64,000 nucleotides of DNA from Conexibacter sp. S30A1 (lineage in GTDB: Bacteria > Actinomycetota > Thermoleophilia > Solirubrobacterales > Solirubrobacteraceae). Where the stretch lies: positions 434,001 through 498,000 of the forward strand of contig NZ_CP097127.1 of assembly GCF_023330665.1 (NCBI RefSeq), given 5' to 3'. The notes beneath the pieces were generated by a model. The model had not been told where the DNA came from, made no database searches, and saw nothing but the letters and a program-made list of their open reading frames with translations. The translations under genes and the position numbers were made by a program. Positions within the stretch are counted from its first letter, which is position 1; every line of letters begins with the position of its first letter. This document shows, one piece after another, positions 15,648 to 24,986 of this stretch.

Positions 15648-18600
15648 TCACAATGTCGCGATTCCCTGTGCCCTGGCTGCCCAGCTCATCTCGTTGCTGA
15701 CCATCCCAGCGTTATTGAGGTCCATCCCGTACATGTTCACCACGAGGCCCGACCCGGCGAACTGTGTGGAGGCGAGCGCCTGCTCGGTCGTGACCGCTCC
15801 CTGCGCACTGGCCTCAGCCACTCCCGCTCGGCCCTGAGTGGTGGTCAGGCCGCTCTGCGCGCGAGCCACGAGCGTCGCGTAGTAGCTCGAGGTCATCGTC
15901 TGCGTCTTGGTCGCCTGCGCGATCGCCAGGTTCGCCTGATCCTGAATCGTCTGGTAGGCGTCCGACGCCTTCTGCATCGCCAGGTTCGCGGAGTCCTGCA
16001 CCTTCTGGTATTGGCCCGTCGCCGACTGGATCGCGACGTTCGCCGTGTTCTGCACGACCTGGTAAGCGTTCTGCGCTCCCGCGATCACCGTGTCAGCCGA
16101 AGCGGTCACACGCGCCAACTGCACCTGCGCCGCGTTGATCGCCACATCACCCTTGCCGGTCGCCAAGCTCAACTGCGCCTGATACTTCGCCTGGGTCGCC
16201 TTCGACGAGTTCGCGTGCATGTCAAGCGCGATCTGAGCAGGGCCGATCTGCGTCGTGTCCACGGAGAGCTGCATCGCGTCGGCGTGCTGTGTCGCCCGCA
16301 GGATGCGCGTGTCCTGCGCAACCTGGATCGCGTCGTAGTGCGCCTTCGCGGAGTCGGCGCGCATGTTGTTCAGCAGCGTCACCGCGTTCAGGTGCGCCTG
16401 TGCGATCGCCTCGCGCTGATCCTGATGCAGCGTGACAAGGTTCGCGTTCTGCTGAGCCGCGAGCGTCTTGCGGTCCATCGCCGAGGTGACCCGCGCGACA
16501 TTGAGCGCCTGCTGCGCGTTGGCGACATTCGCCTGCATCTGGTCGGCGGCGAGTCTCTCCTGGTCGGTGGCGATCTGCTTATCCCAATAGGCTTTGGTCT
16601 TGTCGGCGGTCACCTGCAACTGCTGAGCGACCAAGTTCAGCCCGAACAGGCCACGCTCGCCCAGCGTGTCGGCGGTCGTCTGCGCGTTGTCGGTGATCTG
16701 GGTCGCCTGAGCGGCCAGAGCGTCAGCGATCCGGGTTGCCATGCCAGTGATCGCCGCGACCTGCAAAGCGCCCTGCGCCTGAATCACGGCCGTCTGATCC
16801 TTCACCGCAGACACCTGCATCGCGGAACGCTGAGCGTCCACCGTCTCCCGCGCCTTCATGATCGTCACCTGCTGCGCCGCGCGATCGTTCACGGAGGTCT
16901 GCACGTCGGTCATGCGCTGCACCTGCTGGGTGCCCTTGTCCTGGATCGCCTGATTGATCGCCTGGAGCCGGGTCACCTGCGCCTGTCCGACCGCCTGCGT
17001 CTTGGTCGCCAGATCCTGAAGCTGGGTCGCCTGATTCTGGTACGCACCGGCGAGCACCGCTGCGGGCAGCTTGCCGCCGCTCGTCAGGTTCATGATCGTG
17101 TTGTTCAGGTTGCGCGTGCCATGCGTAGCGATAGTCGAGCCGCCGCCTGAGCCGCCCCCGACACCCGGCACGTGGCCGTGAGCAAGCGCGGTCGCGTACG
17201 CCTCGCGTGATGCCATCGACGCGTTCGGGTTCGCGGGACTCTCGTAGCCAAGCTCCACGATCCGGGCCGCCTGCGAAGCGGAGGTTGCGCCCTTCAACTG
17301 CTGAAGCACCCCGACAAACCCGGTCTTGAGCTCCTGCACCATGTACGCCTCTTGAACCTTCACCGAGTCCGTCGAGAGACCCATGTGCTGCGCCATTGCC
17401 TCAAGGCCCTGCTGGCGCCCCGCCGAAGTCCACTGAACAAGCCCGTAGCCTGCGCGGCCGCCGCTGGCCGCCGAGCTGCCGAGATTCCGTGCGAGCTGAT
17501 CGCCGGGTCCTTGAACGCGCCCAGCCTGGAAGGTCGTGTCCTCGCCGCCGCCGATGTTGCCAACGATCCCGGCAGCCTGCGCGCGAGTCAGCCCGAGCGA
17601 CTTCTGAAGGAACGTGAGCATCTGGTCCGGGTTGGCCGTCGTCGCCGAGCCTGAGACGCCCGGCAGCGCGACCTGCCGACTCTTGAGCTGCGCTTGTGCG
17701 GTTGAGATCGCCCGGCCGACGGCCTCAAGGCCCTTGCGCTGGCCCGCTGTCACGTCCGGGTTGGCGAGCAGGGCCTTCACCTGCTGGCCGTACTGCTGCC
17801 ACTGTTTCGCGCCGCGCTGTGTGGCGATCGTCACGCCGTCAAGCTCATTGCGCAGCCGTTGCAGCCCGATGCTTGCCTGCGACGATCCTGCGGCGTGCTC
17901 ATTGCCGAGCCCCATGACGCCGCCCTTGCCGCCAATGCCCTGATGGCCGACCAGTCCCGGCACCTTCGATGCAAGGCCCGTGTAGCGCTTGCCGCCGAAC
18001 ATCGTTGCCGCCGTAAGGCCGCCAGCCACGAGCAGAGACAGGCCCATCGTCTCGGGAGCAAGTGCCGCGCCGCCAGCCATCAGACCGCCCGCGCCAGCCG
18101 CGTCAGCGCCGATGGACGCCGCATCAACCGCGCCCAGCGACGACGCCGCCGTGTCAGCCGCCGCCGTAACCGCCTCAAGCTGAGCGACCGTGCCATCCAA
18201 GCCACCATCAAGCGCCGCGAGCTGACCGACCGTCGCGTCAGCACGCGCACCCAGATCCGCCACCGCCGTCGCCGCCACATCGGCGCTGTCCGCCGTCGGG
18301 GTCAGCGCCGCCGTCAACTGGTCGATCGCGCCCGCGAGCTTCTGAGTCTCCGTCTGCGTGGAGGTGAACACCGGGTCCATGCCCAGCAGCTTCGCGCCGA
18401 AGTTCGTGGTCGCCTTGCCCATCGTGGTGACGCCCTTGACGTAACCCGCGATCTTCTGAGACACGAACACGCCGAGCGCCGTAGCCAGCACTCCACCGAC
18501 CGCGATCGCCAGCGCCTCGGCGGCAGCCTTGTTGTGATCGAGCCACATGACACCCGACTCGATGCCCTTCACCATGTCCGTGATCGCCGGGAGAAACTTC

Positions 18601-20057
18601 AGGCCGAGGGACGTGGCCGCGTTCTCAACGGTCGCGCGGAGAATGTCAAACTGCTTACCGAGCGTCTTGTTCTGCTCGGTCGCGGCGCGCTGCGCAGACC
18701 CGAGCTGCTGTGCGGCGGCAGCGGACTTCTGAAACGCCGCGGGACCGCGCTGAATCACCCCGAGCATCGTCTGAGACGCCGACGTGCCAAACAGCGTGCT
18801 GGCCGCGAGATCTTGGCTCTGCTGCGTCAGACCAGCGAAGGCGGGCTGCAACTGCTTGATGGCCGACTCAAGCCCAACGAACTTGCCCTGAGCATTGAAG
18901 ATGTGAACGCCGAGCGCCCTCAGCACGTCCTGCACCGGCTGCGTGTTGCCTGCCAGCGTCTGAAGCGCCGAGGTCATCACCCGCAGGCCACGCGACCCGG
19001 TGACGCCCTGATTGGCCAAGCTCATCATCAGGCCGCCAACGTCACCGAGCGACGGCGCGAACGTTCCAAGACGGCTGTGCAAGCGGTCCACCGCCTGCGC
19101 CACCGTGTCAAGCGGCAGGTTCACGGCGCGGCTCGCGTTGAAAAGCATGTCCGACGCAGCCGCCGCCTGACTGACGCTCAGGTGATAGCCCTGCATCACG
19201 GTCGCGAGTGCCGAGGTCGAAGTGGTAAGCGTGCTGTTCGTCGCCTCCGCCAGATTCCCGGCGGCGCTCATCACCTTCATCGCCTGACCGGCGTTCAGCG
19301 CCTGCCCCTCGGTCGCCTTCAACTGGCCCGCGACCGACGCGAACGACACAACCATGTCCTTCGCGCTGAAGATCGACTGGCCCGACGTGCCCAGAAACGC
19401 GGTCCCGATCTTCGTGGCCGCCGCTGCGGACGTACCCGCGTTCGCTGCGATCGTGTGCGTGGCCGACTGGTACTTGGCCGCCAGGTCAGCCATCCCGGCG
19501 ATGGACGCGCCGAAGCCGATCGAACCGAGCTTCGTGATCTCCGCCGCCATCCCAGCCGTTTTCTCGCCCAGCGACCCGAACTTGTTCGAGAGCAGATCCG
19601 CCGATGCCGCAGCATCCGCCTGCCGGGCCGCGAGCATCTTCGTGGCAGCCGCCGCCTCCTCGGCCGCGCGGACCTGCGCGTCGGCAGCAGCCTTCGCTGC
19701 CGCCTCGCTCTTCATCGCCGCTTCGGCTTGCCGCGCGTAGGCTGCCGTGATCTCGTCCGCGCTCGCGCCGTTCTGGCGCGCAGCCATCGCAGCGGCCTCC
19801 GCCTGCTGCTTCGCGCCGCGCGACATCGAGCCGTAGGTGGCGTCGTAAGCCTCCGTCACACGCGCGGCGGCGGCCTCCATCTCGTCCATCGACGCGCCGT
19901 TGGACTTCATCAGATCGACCATCGCGCGCGCTGCCTGCCGCGACGATGTGACGACCTTGCCGGAGAACGCCTCGATAGACAGACCCGCCTGGTCGGACTG
20001 CTCGATCAGTTGCGCGAAGTCGGCCAATACGCCGACGCTGACAACACCTGAAGGCAT
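15648..20057 (-). CDS. Phage tail tape measure protein with lysozyme-like domain
   Basis: 1469 residues from ATG 20057 (GGGGAG site 9 nt upstream; a TTG 18 bp earlier is less likely). Residues ~1-160 are an Ala-rich coiled coil; ~170-420 match the TP901-type tape measure core (GIAGMADLAAKYQSATHTIAANAGTS region); hydrophobic helices follow (~520-560). A segment around ~850-1000 (MLTFLQKSLGLTRAQAAGIVGNIGGGEDT, GYGLVQWTSAGRQ) looks like a phage tail lysozyme domain that would locally open peptidoglycan during DNA entry. The last ~450 residues are a very long coiled coil rich in Gln/Ala. Its length implies a long flexible siphovirus-type tail. It is the most 3' of the structural genes; the transposon lies 20 bp beyond its stop. 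Confidence 0.88.
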   Translation of the reverse strand: MPSGVVSVGVLADFAQLIEQSDQAGLSIEAFSGKVVTSSRQAARAMVDLMKSNGASMDEMEAAAARVTEAYDATYGSMSRGAKQQAEAAAMAARQNGASADEITAAYARQAEAAMKSEAAAKAAADAQVRAAEEAAAATKMLAARQADAAASADLLSNKFGSLGEKTAGMAAEITKLGSIGFGASIAGMADLAAKYQSATHTIAANAGTSAAAATKIGTAFLGTSGQSIFSAKDMVVSFASVAGQLKATEGQALNAGQAMKVMSAAGNLAEATNSTLTTSTSALATVMQGYHLSVSQAAAASDMLFNASRAVNLPLDTVAQAVDRLHSRLGTFAPSLGDVGGLMMSLANQGVTGSRGLRVMTSALQTLAGNTQPVQDVLRALGVHIFNAQGKFVGLESAIKQLQPAFAGLTQQSQDLAASTLFGTSASQTMLGVIQRGPAAFQKSAAAAQQLGSAQRAATEQNKTLGKQFDILRATVENAATSLGLKFLPAITDMVKGIESGVMWLDHNKAAAEALAIAVGGVLATALGVFVSQKIAGYVKGVTTMGKATTNFGAKLLGMDPVFTSTQTETQKLAGAIDQLTAALTPTADSADVAATAVADLGARADATVGQLAALDGGLDGTVAQLEAVTAAADTAASSLGAVDAASIGADAAGAGGLMAGGAALAPETMGLSLLVAGGLTAATMFGGKRYTGLASKVPGLVGHQGIGGKGGVMGLGNEHAAGSSQASIGLQRLRNELDGVTIATQRGAKQWQQYGQQVKALLANPDVTAGQRKGLEAVGRAISTAQAQLKSRQVALPGVSGSATTANPDQMLTFLQKSLGLTRAQAAGIVGNIGGGEDTTFQAGRVQGPGDQLARNLGSSAASGGRAGYGLVQWTSAGRQQGLEAMAQHMGLSTDSVKVQEAYMVQELKTGFVGVLQQLKGATSASQAARIVELGYESPANPNASMASREAYATALAHGHVPGVGGGSGGGSTIATHGTRNLNNTIMNLTSGGKLPAAVLAGAYQNQATQLQDLATKTQAVGQAQVTRLQAINQAIQDKGTQQVQRMTDVQTSVNDRAAQQVTIMKARETVDAQRSAMQVSAVKDQTAVIQAQGALQVAAITGMATRIADALAAQATQITDNAQTTADTLGERGLFGLNLVAQQLQVTADKTKAYWDKQIATDQERLAADQMQANVANAQQALNVARVTSAMDRKTLAAQQNANLVTLHQDQREAIAQAHLNAVTLLNNMRADSAKAHYDAIQVAQDTRILRATQHADAMQLSVDTTQIGPAQIALDMHANSSKATQAKYQAQLSLATGKGDVAINAAQVQLARVTASADTVIAGAQNAYQVVQNTANVAIQSATGQYQKVQDSANLAMQKASDAYQTIQDQANLAIAQATKTQTMTSSYYATLVARAQSGLTTTQGRAGVAEASAQGAVTTEQALASTQFAGSGLVVNMYGMDLNNAGMVSNEMSWAARAQGIATL

Positions 20058-20189
20058 GCGATCACTCCCCGTCAAACGCCGCTAGCGGCTTTGTAGTGCG
20101 ATTATCAAGGCCTGCGTGCTGCTCAGACATACCTCAGCACCTCCTAAAGCAGGCTGTAGGTGATTCCGTCGAAGGTCTCAGTCGGGCGC

Positions 20190-20927
20190 TCATGTGACCT
20201 CGACCGTGAGCGTGCTTTGCGTGGCCGAGTAGACCGGGTCGTCCGGGTTGAGCAGTGTCGGATTTACCGGGCTGTAGGTCACTTCGACCGTGTAGGCGCC
20301 CGCAGCAGGGAACGTGACCTGGAACAAGCCCATCGCCTGGCCGCCGCTGTTAGACATCGAAGTGCCGTCGCCGCCTGTCGGGTCCGGCTGCGTGTAGCTG
20401 CCGTCCATGTTCCAATCGGCGACCGTGACGCCCGTCGAGGGTGAGACGGTCACGGCCAGCGTGCCGACCGGGTAGCTGTCTATCGCGTAGAGCTGGTCTG
20501 AGGTCGTGAGCGCCACCGTCGCGGGCATGGAGAAGATCCACGGATTAGCGGGATACGCCCACGGTCCGGCGCCGCCTCCGAGCACCACGTCAGAGCCGCT
20601 CGGCTGGTCTATGCCGATCACCTGGAGCCCACCCGGCAGGATGCCCGACGTGGCGCACACGACCGCCTGGCCGACCTCGAGGTCAGCGAGCCCGGATGCG
20701 ACGCTAAAGACGCTGCCGCCCGCAGGGCATGACGCCGTGAACGCGATCACGTCGTTACTCGGGTCGCCGACGACGAGCACAAAGCAGCGCAGCGCGTCAG
20801 TATGCGCGAGGGTGATCCCGGCCGGCGCCCCGACCGCAAACGTCGGGTTCGTCCAGAGGTTCGCCTCGACCTCGGAGCCGATCACGGCCCGGATGGTCTG
20901 CCAGCAGATGCCCGGCGTGACGGTCAC
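20190..20927 (-). CDS. Probable phage structural protein with beta-sandwich C-terminus
   Basis: 245 residues, no strong family match by eye. It is beta-rich; the last ~100 residues (VGTLAVTVSPSTGVTVADW... AAGAYTVEVTYSP) look like an Ig-like/PKD-type sandwich as found on tail or head decoration proteins. GTG 20927 overlaps the upstream stop (GTGA). Its place between capsid and tape measure genes suggests a tail tube or decoration protein. About 130 bp separate it from the tape measure start. Confidence 0.55.
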   Translation of the reverse strand: MTVTPGICWQTIRAVIGSEVEANLWTNPTFAVGAPAGITLAHTDALRCFVLVVGDPSNDVIAFTASCPAGGSVFSVASGLADLEVGQAVVCATSGILPGGLQVIGIDQPSGSDVVLGGGAGPWAYPANPWIFSMPATVALTTSDQLYAIDSYPVGTLAVTVSPSTGVTVADWNMDGSYTQPDPTGGDGTSMSNSGGQAMGLFQVTFPAAGAYTVEVTYSPVNPTLLNPDDPVYSATQSTLTVEVT

Positions 20928-21232
20928 AGCTCACCACCACCCACGGCGCCCAGCACCACCGCCGCGCCCACGGCGTCACTCAGACGAGCCTGCGCGGCTG
21001 CTAGACGTGCTTCCCAGCGCGCCACGACCTCGATCTCATCTACGCCCTCGACGGCGTTGGCGGTAGCCTCCTGCGTCGCTAGGTGAACCGCCACCGAGTA
21101 CGCCCCCAGCGCCTCAACGATGAACAGATACGCCGCGGGGTCCAATTGCTCGACGGCGTCCGCAGTGACCGCGTGGCGAGCCTGCTCTGCGATCTTGGAG
21201 AGCGCCTCGCACGCATCGCGGTAGGCGCTCAC
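20924..21232 (-). CDS. Small helical protein of the integrated element
   Basis: 102 residues, mostly alpha-helical and Ala-rich (AYRDACEALSKIAEQARHAV, ARWEARLAAAQARLSDAVGAAV). GTG 21232 overlaps the upstream stop (GTGA) and its own stop overlaps the next start (GTGA), so it sits in a tightly coupled operon. Function not recognised; head-completion or tail-assembly roles are possible from position. Confidence 0.5.
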   Translation of the reverse strand: MSAYRDACEALSKIAEQARHAVTADAVEQLDPAAYLFIVEALGAYSVAVHLATQEATANAVEGVDEIEVVARWEARLAAAQARLSDAVGAAVVLGAVGGGEL

Positions 21233-21681
21233 GAGTCACCCCCACCCATGTCGAAGGTGTCAGACGGCGCAAAGACCGAGAGCAGCCACTCACGGTCAGC
21301 CTTGCCGGCCTGCTCAACCGCTTCGAGCGCCTTACGCAACTCTGCCGCGGCAGCCGTGGCGGCCATCGCTGCCGCCGCCGTCGAGCTGGCTGAGGACCGA
21401 TCCACCACACGCGCCAACGCCACGAGCAGCGCCGCCTTCACTGCCGTCGATGGATCATGCCCCCACCCGCTCACCAGCTCGCCGACGCTCTGCTCAGTCG
21501 CTCCACGATGATCTGCACCGGCCTTGAGGAGACGTTGCACTCGCTGCCGTGACACGCCGAAGTGCTCGGCGGCCTGGCGCTGCGAGTGATCCGCCAAGAA
21601 CGCGCGCAGCTCCTCGCAAGATGGATCTGGCCCGCGCTGGCCCGCGCTTGCCCGCTGATGGTCGCCCCGCTCACGCGCCAT
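21229..21681 (-). CDS. HTH protein, possible terminase-small-like or regulatory protein
   Basis: About 150 residues. An HTH is visible at the N-terminal side (LRAFLADHSQRQAAEHFGVSRQRVQRLLKAG, ~26-56). The remainder is Ala-rich helix (AAAAMAATAAAAELRKALEAVEQ). A start at ATG 21681 lies just inside the preceding GTG. HTH plus helical oligomerisation region recalls small terminase subunits, but no large subunit is present in the element, so a transcription or replication regulator is equally possible. Confidence 0.5.
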   Translation of the reverse strand: MARERGDHQRASAGQRGPDPSCEELRAFLADHSQRQAAEHFGVSRQRVQRLLKAGADHRGATEQSVGELVSGWGHDPSTAVKAALLVALARVVDRSSASSTAAAAMAATAAAAELRKALEAVEQAGKADREWLLSVFAPSDTFDMGGGDS

Positions 21682-21684
21682 CAC

Positions 21685-21889
21685 ACACCACCAGATCGCC
21701 CGCCAGGACGGCGCTTGCGCGCACGCGAGCGTGGCTGCGCAAGCGCTGGCCCGGCTTTTCGCCTTTATGGCGAAGCGGAGAAAGTTTGATTATGGGCAAG
21801 CCGTCCACAAACAGTAACCGCTTTGGATACCCTGCGCCCCCTTCGTGTGTGCTGACCATGACACTTACCTGTCAGTGTGTCTGTGACTG
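21685..21889. other. Intergenic region after capsid gene
   Basis: 205 bp between the capsid gene stop and the next gene of the element. It contains small inverted repeats (TTCGCC/GGCGAA around 21758-21775; ACACT/AGTGT near 21861-21878) that may terminate capsid transcripts or carry a late promoter. No gene seen. Confidence 0.4.
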
Positions 21890-23467
21890 TTAGGCGAAGT
21901 TGGCTGAGTCGTATCCAGCTCCGGTTATGCTGGCGATGCCTTGCGGCCAGATCGGGAAGCAAGCGACGTACTGCCTGACCGTGACCCATGCTTCGAGGTT
22001 GCCTGCGACGCCGCCCGATGGCATGAGTGAGAAGATCGGCTGCCCTGCCATCCACAGCACGTTACTTGGATCGCAGACAATGATCTGATACTGCGATCCT
22101 GTGCCGACCGTTGGAATGTTCAGGTCTGCGAACGCTCTCAGTCCTGCGAAGTTGAGCCCTGAGTAACCAAGGCCGCCGATCTTCTTGGCGTTCTGATCGA
22201 GGCTCGGCAGCGCTACTGGGCGACCGTTGGCGTCTGCCCATGCGCTCGCGTAGTCGAGCAGCGGATCTGGAGCGAAGTACGCCGTAGGCCGGATGTAGAT
22301 ACCCGGCGTGGTGGTCAGTGCGCTGCGAGCCTTCTGCAAGTCGCCGTACAGACCACCGACGCCGCTTGTGCCGGTGAGGGTGAATGTGCTGATACCTGCG
22401 ACCGTCTGAGCTCCTGCGAGCGCCGTAGTGACCGCATATGTGTCATTGTTGGCGTCGAGCTGTGCTCGCAACTGTGTCATCACGAACTTGTCGCCGCTGA
22501 TGCCAACACCGCCAGCACGGTCAAGCCAAGCCTGGCTCAGTGTCACCTTGCCCGAGGTGCTGTTGACTGCGACCGTGTTCAGCGTAGCTGTTGGATCAGC
22601 GTCAGCGACCGAGTTACCCTCAGACGTGGCTGTGACATCGGTTGCGCTTGTGAACGCTGGTACCGCGACTTGCAGACCGTAGGCTGGCAGGTCGATAGTG
22701 TCGTTGAGCTGTGACACGAACGCCGCGAATGGTGACCTGTAGACCGCGAACTGCTTCACGAGCGTGCTCGGCGGGACGAACGCCGCTGCACCGCCTGGTG
22801 CGGTCGCGGTGATACCGCCCGAGGTCGTCAGCGCGCGCAGCTCGTCTGCGACACGCTGGCGCGCACCCACGGCCGCGGGATGGCCTGCGTCAGCTACCTG
22901 CGGGCGGTTGCGTGCCTCGATCTCCTTGCGGATCATCTGCCCGTAAGGCGTGTCGCGCTCGATGGCTCGCTGCACCCTGGCGCCGTGGCGCGCGAGCCGG
23001 TCGCGCCGGTCGGCTGCCTCGTCGTCGCGTGTGAGCGTCTGCGAGCCGCTTGTCTCATGCAGCGTGTCCGCGATCCACGAGAACGGCGAGCCGCTGCTGT
23101 AGGGATCACGCTCGCCCTGCACCTTGATCTTGGCCCTGTACGCGCGTTCAAGCACCTTGAGGTCGCGGTCGGCGGCCAGCGCTTCGCGCGCGGCCGTCAC
23201 CGAGCCCTTGAAGGTGCGGTAGCTCTGGTCGTCCATGCGGCCGTGCAGTCCGCCTGACCCGAGGAGCACGTCTGCCGCGCGCGAAATGTGCCCGTCGCTG
23301 CTCGACGCCAGCTTCGACCGGATCGCCGAGATCTCGTCGGCACGCACCCGCGCCCGCTCGTCGAGTACCGTTGCGGCGTCCACGAACTCAAGCACGCGAT
23401 CGTCGTTGGCGGCCGGCGCGGTGAGCGCGATGTCGGTGGCCGCGATGACCTTCTTGTCCTTGCCCAT
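21890..23467 (-). CDS. HK97-fold major capsid protein
   Basis: 525 residues. Residues 1-~200 form a charged helical region (scaffold or delta-domain like), and the rest has HK97-type capsid features: AAFVPPSTLVKQFAVYRSPFAAFVSQ, LPAYGLQVAVPAFTSATDVTATSEG (E-loop/P-domain strands), SGKVTLSQAWLDRAGGVGISGDKFVM, and a C-terminal A-domain ending PIFSLMPSGGVAGNLEAWVTVRQYVACFPIWPQGIASITG. No separate prohead protease gene is seen. Local GC is slightly lower and codon use more even than in neighbouring genes. Presence of a capsid gene shows the element derives from a tailed phage or capsid-encoding satellite. Confidence 0.75.
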   Translation of the reverse strand: MGKDKKVIAATDIALTAPAANDDRVLEFVDAATVLDERARVRADEISAIRSKLASSSDGHISRAADVLLGSGGLHGRMDDQSYRTFKGSVTAAREALAADRDLKVLERAYRAKIKVQGERDPYSSGSPFSWIADTLHETSGSQTLTRDDEAADRRDRLARHGARVQRAIERDTPYGQMIRKEIEARNRPQVADAGHPAAVGARQRVADELRALTTSGGITATAPGGAAAFVPPSTLVKQFAVYRSPFAAFVSQLNDTIDLPAYGLQVAVPAFTSATDVTATSEGNSVADADPTATLNTVAVNSTSGKVTLSQAWLDRAGGVGISGDKFVMTQLRAQLDANNDTYAVTTALAGAQTVAGISTFTLTGTSGVGGLYGDLQKARSALTTTPGIYIRPTAYFAPDPLLDYASAWADANGRPVALPSLDQNAKKIGGLGYSGLNFAGLRAFADLNIPTVGTGSQYQIIVCDPSNVLWMAGQPIFSLMPSGGVAGNLEAWVTVRQYVACFPIWPQGIASITGAGYDSANFA

Positions 23468-23500
23468 GTCGTTACCTGCTTTCTGGCCTCGTCGGCCGTG

Positions 23501-24127
23501 TCAGTTGCCACGCCGACCGAAGCGGCGCGGAGTCTCGGTGGTCTGGTCGGCCTGGCGGGCCTCGGCGAGCTGCTCGGCGATGGCGGCGACTTCCTGGCGT
23601 AGTTCGGCGAGCTGCTGGCCGAGCGGCGCGATGGCGTCGGCGACGATCTGCTGCGTGCCCTCTCGGTCTGTCACGTTCAAGCGCCGCAAGACGGCGGCTA
23701 CCTGGCCTAACTGCGGATCGAGCGCGGCCTGCTGTTCAGCGAGCGAGCGGGCGAACCCGGCTTCACGGTCCAAGCGTTCACGCTCACGCCGCGCGGCGAG
23801 GTCGAGCTGCTCCTGCTCCTTCTCGACATACGAGCGCCTGTCAGGCTCGGGCGCGGCCTCGGCCTTCGTCCACCTGACCCACCCATGCTCGGCCGGCTCG
23901 CGGTGGATGAACCCGCCGCGCTCCAGCGCCGTGCGCAGCAACAGCGCGAAGCCCATGTCATAAACCTTGCGGTCCTCGCCGGCGAACCTGACCGAGTGGA
24001 TCTCGACCAGCAGCGGATCCTCGGCGAGCGTCACCGACCGTCCGACCCACGGCCCACCGCTGAGACCGCTCCAGATGCGGTAGGCGTCCCGATAGCCCTT
24101 GTCCGTTGGTGCTGTGATGGTGCCCAT
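23501..24127 (-). CDS. Coiled-coil protein upstream of capsid gene
   Basis: 208 residues from ATG 24127 (GGAGGGG site; overlaps the upstream stop as TAATG). The N-terminal ~90 residues look globular (YRDAYRIWSGLSGG, VEIHSVRFAGEDRKVYDMGFALLL, HGWVRWTKAE); the C-terminal half is a long charged coiled coil with heptads (EKEQEQLDLAARRERERLD, LRQEVAAIAEQLAEAR) ending in basic RRFGRRGN. Position directly before the capsid gene suits a scaffold, but no family is recognised. Confidence 0.55.
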   Translation of the reverse strand: MGTITAPTDKGYRDAYRIWSGLSGGPWVGRSVTLAEDPLLVEIHSVRFAGEDRKVYDMGFALLLRTALERGGFIHREPAEHGWVRWTKAEAAPEPDRRSYVEKEQEQLDLAARRERERLDREAGFARSLAEQQAALDPQLGQVAAVLRRLNVTDREGTQQIVADAIAPLGQQLAELRQEVAAIAEQLAEARQADQTTETPRRFGRRGN

Positions 24128-24753
24128 TACCTGCCCCTCCTTTGGCTCATCGCCGTGTCGCTTGGCCGCTCCCTGGTGGAGTCTGACCGTCTGGTTGAGT
24201 CTGAGTCTGTGATCGGCGAATAGGCCAATCTGTCCTGGTCCAGTAGTCCGATGCCCTCCGCGTAAACGACGCCCCCGCGCCTGGTGGTGGTGATCCCGCG
24301 CTCGCGCAGGCATCGCGCAAGGGCCCACTTCTCGGGCAGGTCGCGCGCCTCGTCCGGGTCAGCCACGTACTCGCGCATCCGCCGCGCCAGGTCCGGTAGC
24401 GCCACACGCGACCGGGCATCATGCCGTACACGGTCTCGCAGGAATCCGTCTACGGGATCATCATCTACGCGGTGACGAGGATGTGCGATCGGCCACCAGG
24501 TAGTAGGCGTTCTACCTGGTGGCCGGTGCGGCGAGATCACCGCTCGCGCCACCCTGACTTGCTCCCAGGCGACCTCCAACCTGGCCGTCAGGTCACCCGT
24601 GGGTTGTCCTGAGCACCACGCCCGTGATCGGGCTGCCGCCAGGCGCTGCACAACGCCCAGCGCCCGAGCGACCTCTGAGAGCTCAACGTCAAGCTGAGCA
24701 TTAGATCTCGTGAACCTGACGTAAGCATTAGGTTGTGTGCTGGTGGTGCTCAC
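24127..24753 (-). CDS. Hypothetical protein with winged-helix-like C-terminus
   Basis: 208 residues. The N-terminal ~70 residues are helical; the C-terminal part (LPDLARRMREYVADPDEARDLPEKWALARCLRERGITTTRRGGVVYAEGIGL) looks like a winged helix similar to DNA-binding tails of replication proteins. It overlaps the neighbouring gene by 4 bp and lies two genes downstream of the RepA-like ATPase, so a replication or regulation role fits. Not recognised further. Confidence 0.5.
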   Translation of the reverse strand: MSTTSTQPNAYVRFTRSNAQLDVELSEVARALGVVQRLAAARSRAWCSGQPTGDLTARLEVAWEQVRVARAVISPHRPPGRTPTTWWPIAHPRHRVDDDPVDGFLRDRVRHDARSRVALPDLARRMREYVADPDEARDLPEKWALARCLRERGITTTRRGGVVYAEGIGLLDQDRLAYSPITDSDSTRRSDSTRERPSDTAMSQRRGR

Positions 24754-24986
24754 GGGTTCATCGCCTCCGCCAACATCACCCGGAAGGAGCGGATCTCGTC
24801 GGGCTCGTCGGTGTCCTGCACGCGCGTGGTCGGCGTGCGCCCGCGCGGGCCTTCGTCCAGTGCGATGCAGAGCGCTGCGGCGGCGGTGAGCGCCTCAGCG
24901 TCGAGCCCGGACTGGATCAGCGCCTCGAGCAGTCGGCGCGCCCCCGGCTCGTAGCCTGGGAGCTGGGCCCGCTCCTGGTCGGTCAC
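24750..24986 (-). CDS. Small hypothetical protein
   Basis: 78 residues from GTG 24986, which overlaps the ATPase gene stop by 4 bp (GTGA). Helical, acidic (YEPGARRLLEALIQSGLDAEALTAAAALCIALDE) with a C-terminal helix. Tight coupling on both sides argues for a real gene. Function unknown. Confidence 0.5.
   Translation of the reverse strand: MTDQERAQLPGYEPGARRLLEALIQSGLDAEALTAAAALCIALDEGPRGRTPTTRVQDTDEPDEIRSFRVMLAEAMNP

Noticed and set aside
16000..20050. Very long plus-strand open frames opposite the tape measure gene (for example 17859-20051)
   Set aside because: They are Arg/His-rich antisense shadows caused by codon bias of the GC-rich coiled-coil gene; no start signals or domains.
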